A stretch of 16,816 nt of DNA from Bacteroidales bacterium UBA6340 (GCA_002440265.1 DJSG01000084.1:1-16816); one strand, 5' to 3'. Counted from the stretch's first letter, positions 1 through 6,311 are shown. The notes: generated from the sequence alone by a model not told the origin. Numbers and translations: made by a program.

Positions 1-28
1 CTGTTTCCATTTCGTTTAATTAAAAAAG

Positions 29-105
29 AACGTTAATTATCGTGTAATTAGACGTTAATTGTTTCTATAAGAACATATAATTAACCACGAATTAACCATT
101 AATCA
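29..105. repeat. 11-bp periodic AT-rich intergenic array
   Basis: Seven consecutive 11-base blocks can be laid end to end: aacgttaatta, tcgtgtaatta, gacgttaattg, tttctataaga, acatataatta, accacgaatta, accattaatca. Six of the seven end in a TAATTA-like word at the same phase. It lies downstream of lpxA with no open frame of note, and the same period recurs upstream of parE. The blocks are degenerate, so this is a drifting array rather than a clean tandem repeat. No function is assigned. Confidence 0.55.
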
Positions 106-111
106 TTTCTG

Positions 112-147
112 CATCATTGTGCATTATGCATTATGCATTGTGCATTA
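112..147 (-). repeat. 7-bp AATGCAC/T tandem array at lpxA 3' end
   Basis: Read on the minus strand, five 7-base units follow one another: AATGCAC, AATGCAT, AATGCAT, AATGCAC, AATGATG. The first unit overlaps the lpxA stop codon, giving TAATGCACAATG with TAA as the stop. The same word family forms an eight-unit array at the 3' end of parE. I know arrays of this kind from Bacteroidota intergenic DNA, but their origin and role are not known to me. Confidence 0.75.
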
Positions 148-921
148 ATTTATGCCGCGGACAATACCACGGGGTGAGGCTTTGATAAAGTCGATGATTG
201 CGTTGCGCTCGGGTGTCTCGGGTACGGTAGCGAGTATCTGTTCTACGGCTTGGGACACATTCAGTCCCGACATATAGAGCGTGCGGTAGGTGTCTTGTAT
301 GGAGGCTATCTGCTCACGGGTGAAACCGCGTCGGTTGAGTCCGACGGAGTTGATACCGCAATAGGATACCGGTTCGCGGGCTGCAATAACATACGGCGGT
401 ATGTCCTTGTTGATTTTCGTGCCGCCCTGTATCATCACGTGCGCCCCGATATGGGTGAACTGGTGAACCAGACTGCCGCCGCCGATGATAGCCCAGTCGT
501 CCACTACCACTTCGCCTGCCAGTTGTACGGCGTTGGACATAATGATATGGTCGTGGAGCAGGCAGTCGTGTGCCACATGGCAATATGCCATAATCAGGCA
601 GTTGCTGCCCACTACGGTCTTGCCCTTGCTGGCAGTACCGCGATGAATGGTAGCGCACTCGCGAATGGTGGTGTTATCACCAATGAAGACGTAGGTCTTC
701 TCGCCTTTGAACTTCAGGTCCTGCGGGATGGCACCCACTACGGCAGAGGGGAATATATGGCAGTTTTTGCCAATACGTACGCCCTCGCAGATAGTGGCGT
801 TGGCATCAATGATGGTGCCGGCACCGATTTCCACATCTTTGTCGATATAAACAAAGGGACCGATTTGCACGGAGGGGTCAATCTTCGCCTCCGGATGGAT
901 GTATGCTAATGGTTGGGTCAT
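145..921 (-). CDS. lpxA: UDP-N-acetylglucosamine acyltransferase LpxA
   Basis: Catalyses the first step of lipid A synthesis in the cytoplasm, moving an (R)-3-hydroxyacyl chain from ACP to the 3-OH of UDP-GlcNAc. The 258-aa length is normal. The N-terminal two thirds is a left-handed hexapeptide-repeat helix (IGPFVYI, IGAGTII, IGKNCHI and similar). The catalytic base is H118 in VAHDC (E. coli H125), and H153 sits in VHQF. The C-terminal helices include a PYVIA.REP stretch and GLNRRGFT. G166 aligns with E. coli G173, a position tied to longer acyl chains, so a long hydroxyacyl donor is likely (inference). The start ATG lies 21 bp after lpxC on the same strand, so the two are probably co-transcribed. 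The stop codon lies inside a 7-bp repeat array. Confidence 0.97.
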   Translation of the reverse strand: MTQPLAYIHPEAKIDPSVQIGPFVYIDKDVEIGAGTIIDANATICEGVRIGKNCHIFPSAVVGAIPQDLKFKGEKTYVFIGDNTTIRECATIHRGTASKGKTVVGSNCLIMAYCHVAHDCLLHDHIIMSNAVQLAGEVVVDDWAIIGGGSLVHQFTHIGAHVMIQGGTKINKDIPPYVIAAREPVSYCGINSVGLNRRGFTREQIASIQDTYRTLYMSGLNVSQAVEQILATVPETPERNAIIDFIKASPRGIVRGIN

Positions 922-942
922 AGTCTTTTATATAATGCGTAA

Positions 943-1848
943 TTATTGAATGACTTTGTTTCTCAGTTGGCGGCAGCAGGAGGTGTTGAAGGTGTGCCCC
1001 GGCCGCTCGGCGATGAGTTTGCCTTGGATATAGCAGCCGAGGAGCGACATATCGCCGATGAGGTCAAGCAGTTTGTGTCGCGCGGGCTCGTTCTGGTAGT
1101 TGAGCGGGGAGAGGTAACCGAGTTTGGTGGCATCGAGGTGCGGCGCACCAAGTTTGTCGGTCATATAGTCCAGTCCCTCCTGCGACATCCGGGTCTCGTA
1201 TATCACCAATGCGTTTTGCAGGTCGCCGCCTTTGATAAGTCCCATACGCAGGAGCGGCTCTATCTCGCGCACGAAGCAGAAAGTACGTGCGGCGGCTATC
1301 TCGCGGGGGTAGTCGCTCAGGTTATGCAGTTCGGCATGCTGCTCGCGCAGGAAGACGCTCGGGAAAGAAATCATCACTTCTACCTCATAGTGGTCGGAAG
1401 GCAGCAGCACCAACTTGTTGCCGCGCTCAGAGACGTACTCGATAGGCTCCGTAACGACAAACACTTTGCGCTCCGCCTGCTGATCCTGCAACCCCGCCGC
1501 CTGAATAGCCTTGACGAACAGTTTGGCACTGCCGTCGAGGATAGGCATCTCGGGGCCGTCCAATTCGATAAGACAGTTGTCCACCCCCATTGCATAGAGG
1601 GCGGAGAGGGCATGCTCCACGGTCGATATTTTCCACGCGCCGTGTTCCAAAACCGTGCCGCGCTCGGTGGCACTGACATAGTCGGCAAGGGCTTGGTGAG
1701 TAGGTTTGCCCGACAGGTCGATACGGCAGAGTTGTATGCCCGTATTCTCTTCCGCGGGGAGGAATGTGGCAGTGATGTGAAGACCGGTGTGCAACCCTTT
1801 ACCTGTCAATGTAAAAGGAGAGAATAGAGTATGTTGCTTTGTATTCAT
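943..1848 (-). CDS. lpxC: UDP-3-O-acyl-GlcNAc deacetylase LpxC, not fused to FabZ
   Basis: Zinc amidohydrolase that removes the acetate from UDP-3-O-acyl-GlcNAc, the committed step of lipid A synthesis. All active-site elements are visible in the 301-aa protein: E78-H79 in STVEHALSAL, T189 in AARTFCF, H258 and D262 in RHKLLD, and H285 in RPGHTFN. The ATG at 1848 was chosen over an upstream in-frame one (1977) because LpxC homologues begin near KQHTLFSPFTLTGKGLHTG and because a promoter lies between the two. In Bacteroides and many relatives LpxC is the N-terminal half of a roughly 460-aa LpxC-FabZ protein. Here the frame stops straight after the LpxC domain, 21 bp before lpxA, and no FabZ residues follow. 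Confidence 0.96.
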   Translation of the reverse strand: MNTKQHTLFSPFTLTGKGLHTGLHITATFLPAEENTGIQLCRIDLSGKPTHQALADYVSATERGTVLEHGAWKISTVEHALSALYAMGVDNCLIELDGPEMPILDGSAKLFVKAIQAAGLQDQQAERKVFVVTEPIEYVSERGNKLVLLPSDHYEVEVMISFPSVFLREQHAELHNLSDYPREIAAARTFCFVREIEPLLRMGLIKGGDLQNALVIYETRMSQEGLDYMTDKLGAPHLDATKLGYLSPLNYQNEPARHKLLDLIGDMSLLGCYIQGKLIAERPGHTFNTSCCRQLRNKVIQ

Positions 1849-1895
1849 CTTTTTTATATGCCTTTTTGGGGAATGCGGCGCACTCTTCCGCCGCG

Positions 1896-1927
1896 CAAAA
1901 TTACTGCTTTTTGTTGGAATACACAAT
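1896..1927 (-). promoter_or_regulatory. Promoter of lpxC-lpxA
   Basis: On the minus strand ATTG (1924-1927), then exactly 20 bases, then TAATTTTG (1896-1903), which fits the Bacteroidota -33/-7 pattern TTTG-N20-TAnnTTTG with one change at -33. The start codon is 47 bases past the -7 box. The leader can form a 6-bp GCGGCG/CGCCGC hairpin around 1876-1895. Confidence 0.6.
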
Positions 1928-1967
1928 ACCTGCGTGAGTTCGACATAACGACAGAAGGATACTTTGC

Positions 1968-2039
1968 CGGTCAACAACCGACAGCAGACTCCCCCTACCC
2001 CCTCAGAGAGGGGGATTTATCGGTCAGCAACAGACGACA
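1968..2039. repeat. Palindrome flanked by imperfect direct repeats
   Basis: The core is CCCCCTC-aga-GAGGGGG (1998-2014), a perfect 7-bp stem. On either side lie related 19-base segments, 1968-1986 and 2021-2039, both of the form CGGTCArCAACmGAC. This is the layout of a small hairpin element between duplicated flanks. C-rich/G-rich palindromes of this type are common dispersed repeats in Bacteroidota (recalled, not searched). Confidence 0.5.
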
Positions 2040-2179
2040 ACATAGTAATTACAACAGATAAAAAACACGAATTGGCATTGTCGTGGTGGTATGGAACGGA
2101 CGGCTACGCCGTATTGTCACTGATTAGCCACAAAAATATATATAATCCCCTCAAATGGTGGTTGCTCCATTAATGCCCA

Positions 2180-2323
2180 CTAAAAACATGTAATTAGCCT
2201 TACCGTCAAGTTTGTCTCGCCTGCATTCAGTTCGGAAGGCAAACCGTATGCAAACGGATTGAGTGCTGCAAATGACATGACACTTGCCGTAAGAGCAGCC
2301 ATTAATAACGTAATTTTCTTCAT
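2180..2323 (-). pseudogene. 5' remnant of a secreted-protein gene (signal peptide plus short stub)
   Basis: A 47-codon frame starts with a textbook signal peptide (MKKITLLMAALTASVMSFAA) followed by LNPFAYGLPSELNAGETNLTV, then diverges and stops at VRLITCF. From memory, the segment after the signal peptide resembles the mature N-terminus of large secreted Bacteroidota proteins that start ALNPFAYGLSSEL and continue into a long repeat or propeller domain. The rest of such a gene is absent: downstream on the minus strand (below 2180) is short AT-rich spacer with no continuation in any frame. I read it as the leftover 5' end of a deleted gene. It could instead be a genuine tiny exported peptide. 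Confidence 0.5.
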
Positions 2324-2463
2324 AAGAAAAAAGATTTAATAAGTTAATTATTAGGTTGTTATCTATCAGATACTATTTATATCCATTGTTTCAATCCCTA
2401 CTTTTTTGCCACAAGCAAAACAGGTTCATGAAAAAGGAACGATTTGTGTGAACAGTAATTGTC

Positions 2464-2743
2464 CGCGAATTAGCCACGAATTGCATGGTCTGGTATGGTT
2501 CTCCGCCAATTGCCGTTAAAGCCGTTAATGCAGAGTATGGCAGAGACTCCATTAAACGCCATTAAAGCACCATTAAAACCATAACATTGATGGCAGAATA
2601 TCATACTAATCACATACTAATCTCATACTAATCTCATACTATTTACTCGAGATTCACAGCACTACAACAGCACTACGATACAAAGACATTGTACGGGACA
2701 TATAAAAACGTTGGATAGGATATGCAAGGACGTTGTATGGAAT
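2464..2743. repeat. Drifting 11-bp periodic array upstream of parE
   Basis: The stretch parses into 11-base blocks, most of which resemble a neighbour while the motif changes along the tract. Examples: cgcgaattagc/cacgaattgca (2464-2485), ttaaacgccat/taaagcaccat/taaaaccataa (2552-2584), taatcacatac/taatctcatac/taatctcatac (2607-2639) and acagcactaca/acagcactacg (2656-2677). Phase shifts once, near 2651-2655. No coding potential is seen. The tract ends just before the parE promoter. Confidence 0.6.
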
Positions 2744-2755
2744 TTCAGAGGCACT

Positions 2756-2787
2756 GTTGCAAGAGTCGTTTTTTTTATGTATCTTTG
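2756..2787 (+). promoter_or_regulatory. Promoter of parE
   Basis: GTTG (2756-2759), then 20 bases, then TATCTTTG (2780-2787). The -7 box is a full match to TAnnTTTG and the spacing is ideal. Predicted transcription starts near 2794, giving a leader of about 130 nt made almost wholly of 11-bp units. Its position argues against an upstream translation start at 2722. Confidence 0.7.
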
Positions 2788-2801
2788 CAGGCTCAATATG
2801 G

Positions 2802-2922
2802 GCGAATAAACCATATACTAACTGTACATAAACCACACATAAACCGTATACAAAGCGTACACAAAACGCACATAAACCGTATACAAGGCGTACACAAACC
2901 GTATAAAAATACATTGAAAACC
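2802..2922 (+). repeat. Eleven 11-bp units filling the parE 5' leader
   Basis: From 2802 to the base before the parE ATG the sequence is exactly 11 x 11 bases. Typical units are gtacataaacc, acacataaacc, gtatacaaagc, gtacacaaaac, gcacataaacc, gtatacaaggc, gtacacaaacc. A consensus is GTAYAYAAACC. Because 33 bp is three units and eleven codons, the in-frame reading gives a repeated VHKxHINRIQx peptide, which explains why the frame stays open upstream of the true start. Confidence 0.8.
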
Positions 2923-4851
2923 ATGGCAGAAGAGACGTATCAAGCACCCGGTGCCTACAATGACGACAACATTGTCCACCTTGACGACCGCGAACATATC
3001 CGCCGCCGTCCGGGTATGTACATCGGTAAACTGGGCGATGGCAGCCATTCGGACGACGGTATCTACGTGCTCATCAAGGAGACCGTGGACAACTCGATTG
3101 ACGAGTTCCGCATGGGCGAAGGCAAAATGATTGAGGTGAGCGTGATGCCCGTCTCTGCCACAGACGAGAGCATGGGGGAGAGGGTGCGTGTGCGTGACTA
3201 TGGCCGTGGTATTCCGCTCGGGAAGATGGTGGAGGCTGTGTCGCTGCTGAACACGGGCGGCAAGTACGATACCAAGGCATTCAAGAAGTCGGTGGGCTTG
3301 AACGGTGTGGGTACGAAGGCGGTGAATGCGCTGAGTATGGACTTTGTGGTGCAGTCGTTCCGCGACGGGAAGACGCGCAGGGCAGAGTTCCACCAAGGAC
3401 ATCTGGTGTCGGACACCGATGTGCAGCCATACGACGGACCGGAGAAACGCGGTACACTGATAGAGTTCGTGCCGGACAACTCGCGCGGACTATTCGAGAA
3501 TTACCACTTTCGCCCTGATTTCATCGAGACTTTGATGCGCAATTATGCGTATCTGAATACGGGTCTGACGTTGGTGTATAACGGCAAGAAATTCTCCTCG
3601 AAGAACGGATTGCTCGACCTGCTGACCGACAATATGACGGTGGAACCGCTGTATCCGATTATTCATATCTCGGGTGAAGACATAGAGATTGCGCTGACGC
3701 ACACCAACCAGACGGGCGAGGAGTACTACTCGTTTGTAAACGGACAGCACACTATCCAGGGCGGTACCCATCAGGCAGCGTTCCGCGAAGCGATAGGACG
3801 CACGATTAAGGAGTTCTATAACAAGAACCTTGACCTGAGTGATATACGTAACGGCGTAGTGGGAGCGATTGCCATCAACGTGTCGGAACCTGTGTTCGAG
3901 AGCCAGACGAAGGTGAAGTTGGGCTCCAAAGATATGTCTCCCGAGGGCGGCTTGTCGGTGAACAAGTTCGTGAACGACTTTGTAAAACAGCAGTTGGACA
4001 ACTACCTGCACAAGCACCCCGAGGTGGCAGAGGTGATGCTGCAGAAGATACAGGACTCGGAGAAAGAGCGCAAGGCGATAGCAGGTGTGACGAAAGCCGC
4101 ACGGGAACGCGCCAAAAAGAACCTGCTCAATAACCCGAAACTGCGCGACTGTCAGGTGCATTTCAACGACTCGAAGCCGGTGAAATCGGCAAAAGATGCC
4201 GATGACGACCTGCGTCAGGAGAGCAGTATCTTCATCACCGAGGGTCTGTCGGCGTCGGGGTCTATCACCAAGAGCCGCGATGTGCGCACACAAGCCGTGT
4301 TCTCGCTGCGAGGGAAGCCGTTGAATTCATACGGATTGAGTAAATCAGTGGTGTATGAGAACGAGGAATTCAACTGTCTGCAGTCGGCACTCAACATAGA
4401 GGACGGACTCGATGAATTGAGGTATAACAAGGTGATTATCGCTACCGATGCCGATGTGGACGGTATGCACATCCGTCTGCTGATGCTGACTTTCTTCCTG
4501 CAGTTCTTCCCTGACCTCGTGAAGAAAGGGCATGTGTATATATTGCAGACGCCGCTCTTCCGTGTGAAGAACAAGAAAGAGACGCGCTACTGCTACAGCG
4601 AGGAGGAGCGTGTGCAGGCGATTGATGACCTGAGACCCAATCCTGAGATTACCCGATTCAAGGGTTTGGGAGAGATAAGTCCCGATGAATTCAAGGGTTT
4701 TATCGGGTCGGGTATCCGTCTGGACCAGGTGACGCTGCGCAAAGAGGACGCTGTGGGCGAGTTGCTGAACTTCTATATGGGCAAGAACACCAGTGAGCGG
4801 CAGAACTTCATTATCGACAACCTCGTGGTGGAAGAAGATAAGACTGAATAA
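2923..4851 (+). CDS. parE: DNA topoisomerase IV subunit B (ParE)
   Basis: ATPase subunit of topoisomerase IV, which unlinks daughter chromosomes together with ParC. The 642-aa protein has a GHKL ATPase domain: E53 and N57 in KETVDNSIDE, DYGRGIP at 92-98, and GLNGVGTKAVNALS. It is followed by a transducer and a toprim domain with E440 and the DADVDG metal site (D509, D511, D513). ParE rather than GyrB is favoured by GKLGDGSHSDDGIYVL near the start and by SRDVRTQAVFSLRGKPLNSYG, both typical of Bacteroidota ParE. The ATG at 2923 follows the promoter and leader repeats. Residue 442 is Leu where type II topoisomerase B subunits normally have Asp (EGDSAxGS). parC is not downstream in this window. 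Confidence 0.93.
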   Translation: MAEETYQAPGAYNDDNIVHLDDREHIRRRPGMYIGKLGDGSHSDDGIYVLIKETVDNSIDEFRMGEGKMIEVSVMPVSATDESMGERVRVRDYGRGIPLGKMVEAVSLLNTGGKYDTKAFKKSVGLNGVGTKAVNALSMDFVVQSFRDGKTRRAEFHQGHLVSDTDVQPYDGPEKRGTLIEFVPDNSRGLFENYHFRPDFIETLMRNYAYLNTGLTLVYNGKKFSSKNGLLDLLTDNMTVEPLYPIIHISGEDIEIALTHTNQTGEEYYSFVNGQHTIQGGTHQAAFREAIGRTIKEFYNKNLDLSDIRNGVVGAIAINVSEPVFESQTKVKLGSKDMSPEGGLSVNKFVNDFVKQQLDNYLHKHPEVAEVMLQKIQDSEKERKAIAGVTKAARERAKKNLLNNPKLRDCQVHFNDSKPVKSAKDADDDLRQESSIFITEGLSASGSITKSRDVRTQAVFSLRGKPLNSYGLSKSVVYENEEFNCLQSALNIEDGLDELRYNKVIIATDADVDGMHIRLLMLTFFLQFFPDLVKKGHVYILQTPLFRVKNKKETRYCYSEEERVQAIDDLRPNPEITRFKGLGEISPDEFKGFIGSGIRLDQVTLRKEDAVGELLNFYMGKNTSERQNFIIDNLVVEEDKTE

Positions 4852-4905
4852 TGCACAATGCGTAATGCACAATGCGTAATGTACAATGCGTAATGCGCAA
4901 TGATT
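4850..4905 (+). repeat. Eight-unit 7-bp AATGCRC array between parE and next gene
   Basis: Units in order: AATGCAC, AATGCGT, AATGCAC, AATGCGT, AATGTAC, AATGCGT, AATGCGC, AATGATT. The first overlaps the parE stop codon (TAATGCACAATG) and the last supplies the first possible ATG of the next gene. Each unit carries an ATG, so the array presents start codons in rotating frames. It matches the array after lpxA in unit sequence and in anchoring at the stop codon. Confidence 0.85.
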
Positions 4906-5328
4906 GTAGAGAAGATGACTGCTCTGATAATTTTTATCCTGTTGGGTATCGGCATCGTGGTGGCTTTTGAGATACGTGCCCGAAAAGAACAGAAGAAAGA
5001 TACTTCTGTGCCCGAAAAGACTCCGTCAAAACCGGCAGTATCAGACGGCGAGTGCTGCGGACAACACCTGGTGTGTGAGCGTGAGACACTGCTGCAGACC
5101 AATGCAAAGATTGAATACTATGACGACGAGGAGTTAGATGCCTTGGCAGGTATGCCCCCCGAAGACTACACCGAGGAGCAGCACCAAATGATACGCGAAG
5201 TGTTTGATACGTTGCAAGAAAAAGATGTCCCAGGCTGGGTGCGCAGCCTGCAACTGCGCAACATTCAGTTGCCTGCCGACATTCGCGAGGAGGCGTTGCT
5301 CATCGTAGTGGAACGCCGCAGCAAATAA
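4900..5328 (+). CDS. Conserved membrane-anchored protein with CCGxHxVCE motif
   Basis: A 142-aa protein with one N-terminal transmembrane helix (about residues 7-25), a Lys/Pro-rich linker, then a cysteine motif CCGQHLVCE (C52, C53, H56, C59) and an acidic C-terminal region with IEYYDDEELDALAG, PGWVRSLQLRNIQLP and a final LIVVERR. I recall short Bacteroidales proteins with this motif that databases sometimes label 'phospholipase' without good basis; the function is unknown. The clustered Cys/His suggest metal binding (inference). Translation may start at the ATG at 4900, inside the 7-bp array, or at 4915 just before the membrane helix. It is likely co-transcribed with parE. Its last 64 bp overlap the convergent protease gene. 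Confidence 0.8.
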   Translation: MIVEKMTALIIFILLGIGIVVAFEIRARKEQKKDTSVPEKTPSKPAVSDGECCGQHLVCERETLLQTNAKIEYYDDEELDALAGMPPEDYTEEQHQMIREVFDTLQEKDVPGWVRSLQLRNIQLPADIREEALLIVVERRSK

Positions 5329-6164
5329 ATCCCTACCACTACCAATACGAGGCTCAGCACGCCTACCCACCATGTGTCGCCCGTGCCGAAGGCGTCCATA
5401 CTGCTTGTGTCCCAACCTGCCTTGTGCGCTGTGAAATAGAGGATGACCGCAAGGGCATTGTTGGTGAAGTGCATCAGCATCGGCAGCCACAGACTGCCCG
5501 ACCATGCCAGCGCGTAGCCGAAGACGGCACCCAAGAGCATGCGGGGGATAAAGCCGTAGAACTGACAATGTATCGCCGAGAAGATGATGGCGGTTGCCCA
5601 TATCGCGATATGGGGTGTGCGTGTGCAGGTACGCGCAGTGAATAGGTGTTGCAGTACGCCACGGAAGGTCAGTTCCTCCGCCACGGCAGGCAGGAGTGCC
5701 ATCAACAGGATATTGACCACGAAAACCCCGATGGAATCGGAAGAAAGGAAGCGTTCTGTGAGCACGGCTGCCGCTTCTTCCTGCTGTTGCATCCATACCT
5801 CAATAGTTGAGAAACACTCGGGGAGGGTTATCTGTTGGTTGAGATAACTGAGGAGGTTGATACCCGGGGAGGCAAGCAATACAAGAAAAACGGCAATTAT
5901 TGCCGATTTCATCGATATAGATTGGTCTAAGTACAGCCATCTCATAGGCTGTGTACTCCACAAGTATGCCATCAGGAACGGGGGTAGGAGGAACGTGGCT
6001 GTGGTTTGGAGGAATTGGAACCATTTCAGCGATTCCACCGATGTCTTGTCGGGCATCAGTATCCACAGGGCAAACGCTACCATAGTGAACAGAGCCATAC
6101 AAGTAAGCCATTGTATGGACTTCAATAGGACCGATGAATCCGTGTATTTCCCGCGTAAAACCAT
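5265..6164 (-). CDS. CPBP-family (CAAX/Abi) intramembrane metalloprotease
   Basis: A 299-aa polytopic membrane protein with hydrophobic segments near residues 17-36, 52-70, 86-106, 146-162, 187-200 and 225-245, and a last one near 265-285. All three motifs of the CPBP family are present: EExxxR (E163, E164, R168 in AVAEELTFRG), FxxxH (F195, H199) and HxxxN (H232, N236). The family includes CAAX-type proteases and bacteriocin-immunity proteins; the substrate here is unknown. No bacteriocin-like gene is adjacent. The 3' end overlaps the convergent CCGxHxVCE gene by 64 bp. The start ATG follows an A-rich stretch and lies just past the tRNA-Pro terminator, so it needs its own promoter, which I could not identify. 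Confidence 0.9.
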   Translation of the reverse strand: MVLRGKYTDSSVLLKSIQWLTCMALFTMVAFALWILMPDKTSVESLKWFQFLQTTATFLLPPFLMAYLWSTQPMRWLYLDQSISMKSAIIAVFLVLLASPGINLLSYLNQQITLPECFSTIEVWMQQQEEAAAVLTERFLSSDSIGVFVVNILLMALLPAVAEELTFRGVLQHLFTARTCTRTPHIAIWATAIIFSAIHCQFYGFIPRMLLGAVFGYALAWSGSLWLPMLMHFTNNALAVILYFTAHKAGWDTSSMDAFGTGDTWWVGVLSLVLVVVGIYLLRRSTTMSNASSRMSAGN

Positions 6165-6190
6165 ATTCTTTGCTACTATGTTCCCTATAC

Positions 6191-6216
6191 AAAAAATGAA
6201 GGTTATGCACCTTCAT
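6191..6216 (-). terminator. Rho-independent terminator after tRNA-Pro
   Basis: On the minus strand ATGAAGGT, loop GCATA, ACCTTCAT: a perfect 8-bp stem followed at once by six T. It ends the tRNA-Pro transcript before the CPBP gene on the same strand. Confidence 0.85.
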
Positions 6217-6237
6217 TCTCTGTTTGTTCTTGATTTG

Positions 6238-6311
6238 TCGGGATGACAAGATTTGAACTTGCGACCTCCGGTCCCCCAGACCGTTGCGCTACCGGACTGC
6301 GCCACATCCCG
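6238..6311 (-). tRNA. tRNA-Pro (anticodon GGG)
   Basis: Acceptor stem CGGGATG/CATCCCG, D-arm GCGC..GCGC, anticodon loop CTGGGGG with anticodon GGG, T-arm GCAAG-TTCAAAT-CTTGT with G-T wobbles, discriminator A. CCA is not encoded (CAA follows). The first pair of the anticodon stem is A-G, a mismatch. The gene has its own promoter and terminator. Confidence 0.95.

Larger units (their letters stand above)
1928..2463. other. Gene-poor stretch between the lpxC promoter and the parE upstream array
   Basis: No intact gene is supported here. It contains a C/G-run palindrome between two imperfect direct repeats (1968-2039), a small ACGGC-TAC-GCCGT hairpin near 2100, and a short remnant of a secreted-protein gene on the minus strand (2180-2323). 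The rest is AT-rich. Open frames through 1831-2173 on the plus strand have no protein-like composition. Confidence 0.5.

Noticed and set aside
922..945. A frameshifted FabZ half between lpxC and lpxA.
   Set aside because: The gap is only 21 bp and no FabZ-like residues are seen in any frame after the LpxC stop.
2388..2401. GTTTCAATCCCTAC resembles the start of a type I CRISPR repeat.
   Set aside because: It occurs once, has no spaced copies within the window, and no cas genes are nearby.
2722..2922. An in-frame 67-residue N-terminal extension of ParE with a repeated VHKxHINRIQ peptide.
   Set aside because: The promoter lies inside it, ParE homologues start near the ATG at 2923, and the frame stays open only because 33 bp is a multiple of both 11 and 3.
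5265..6164. A bacteriocin-immunity role for the CPBP protein.
   Set aside because: No small double-glycine peptide or bacteriocin transporter gene is adjacent; the family also has many housekeeping members.
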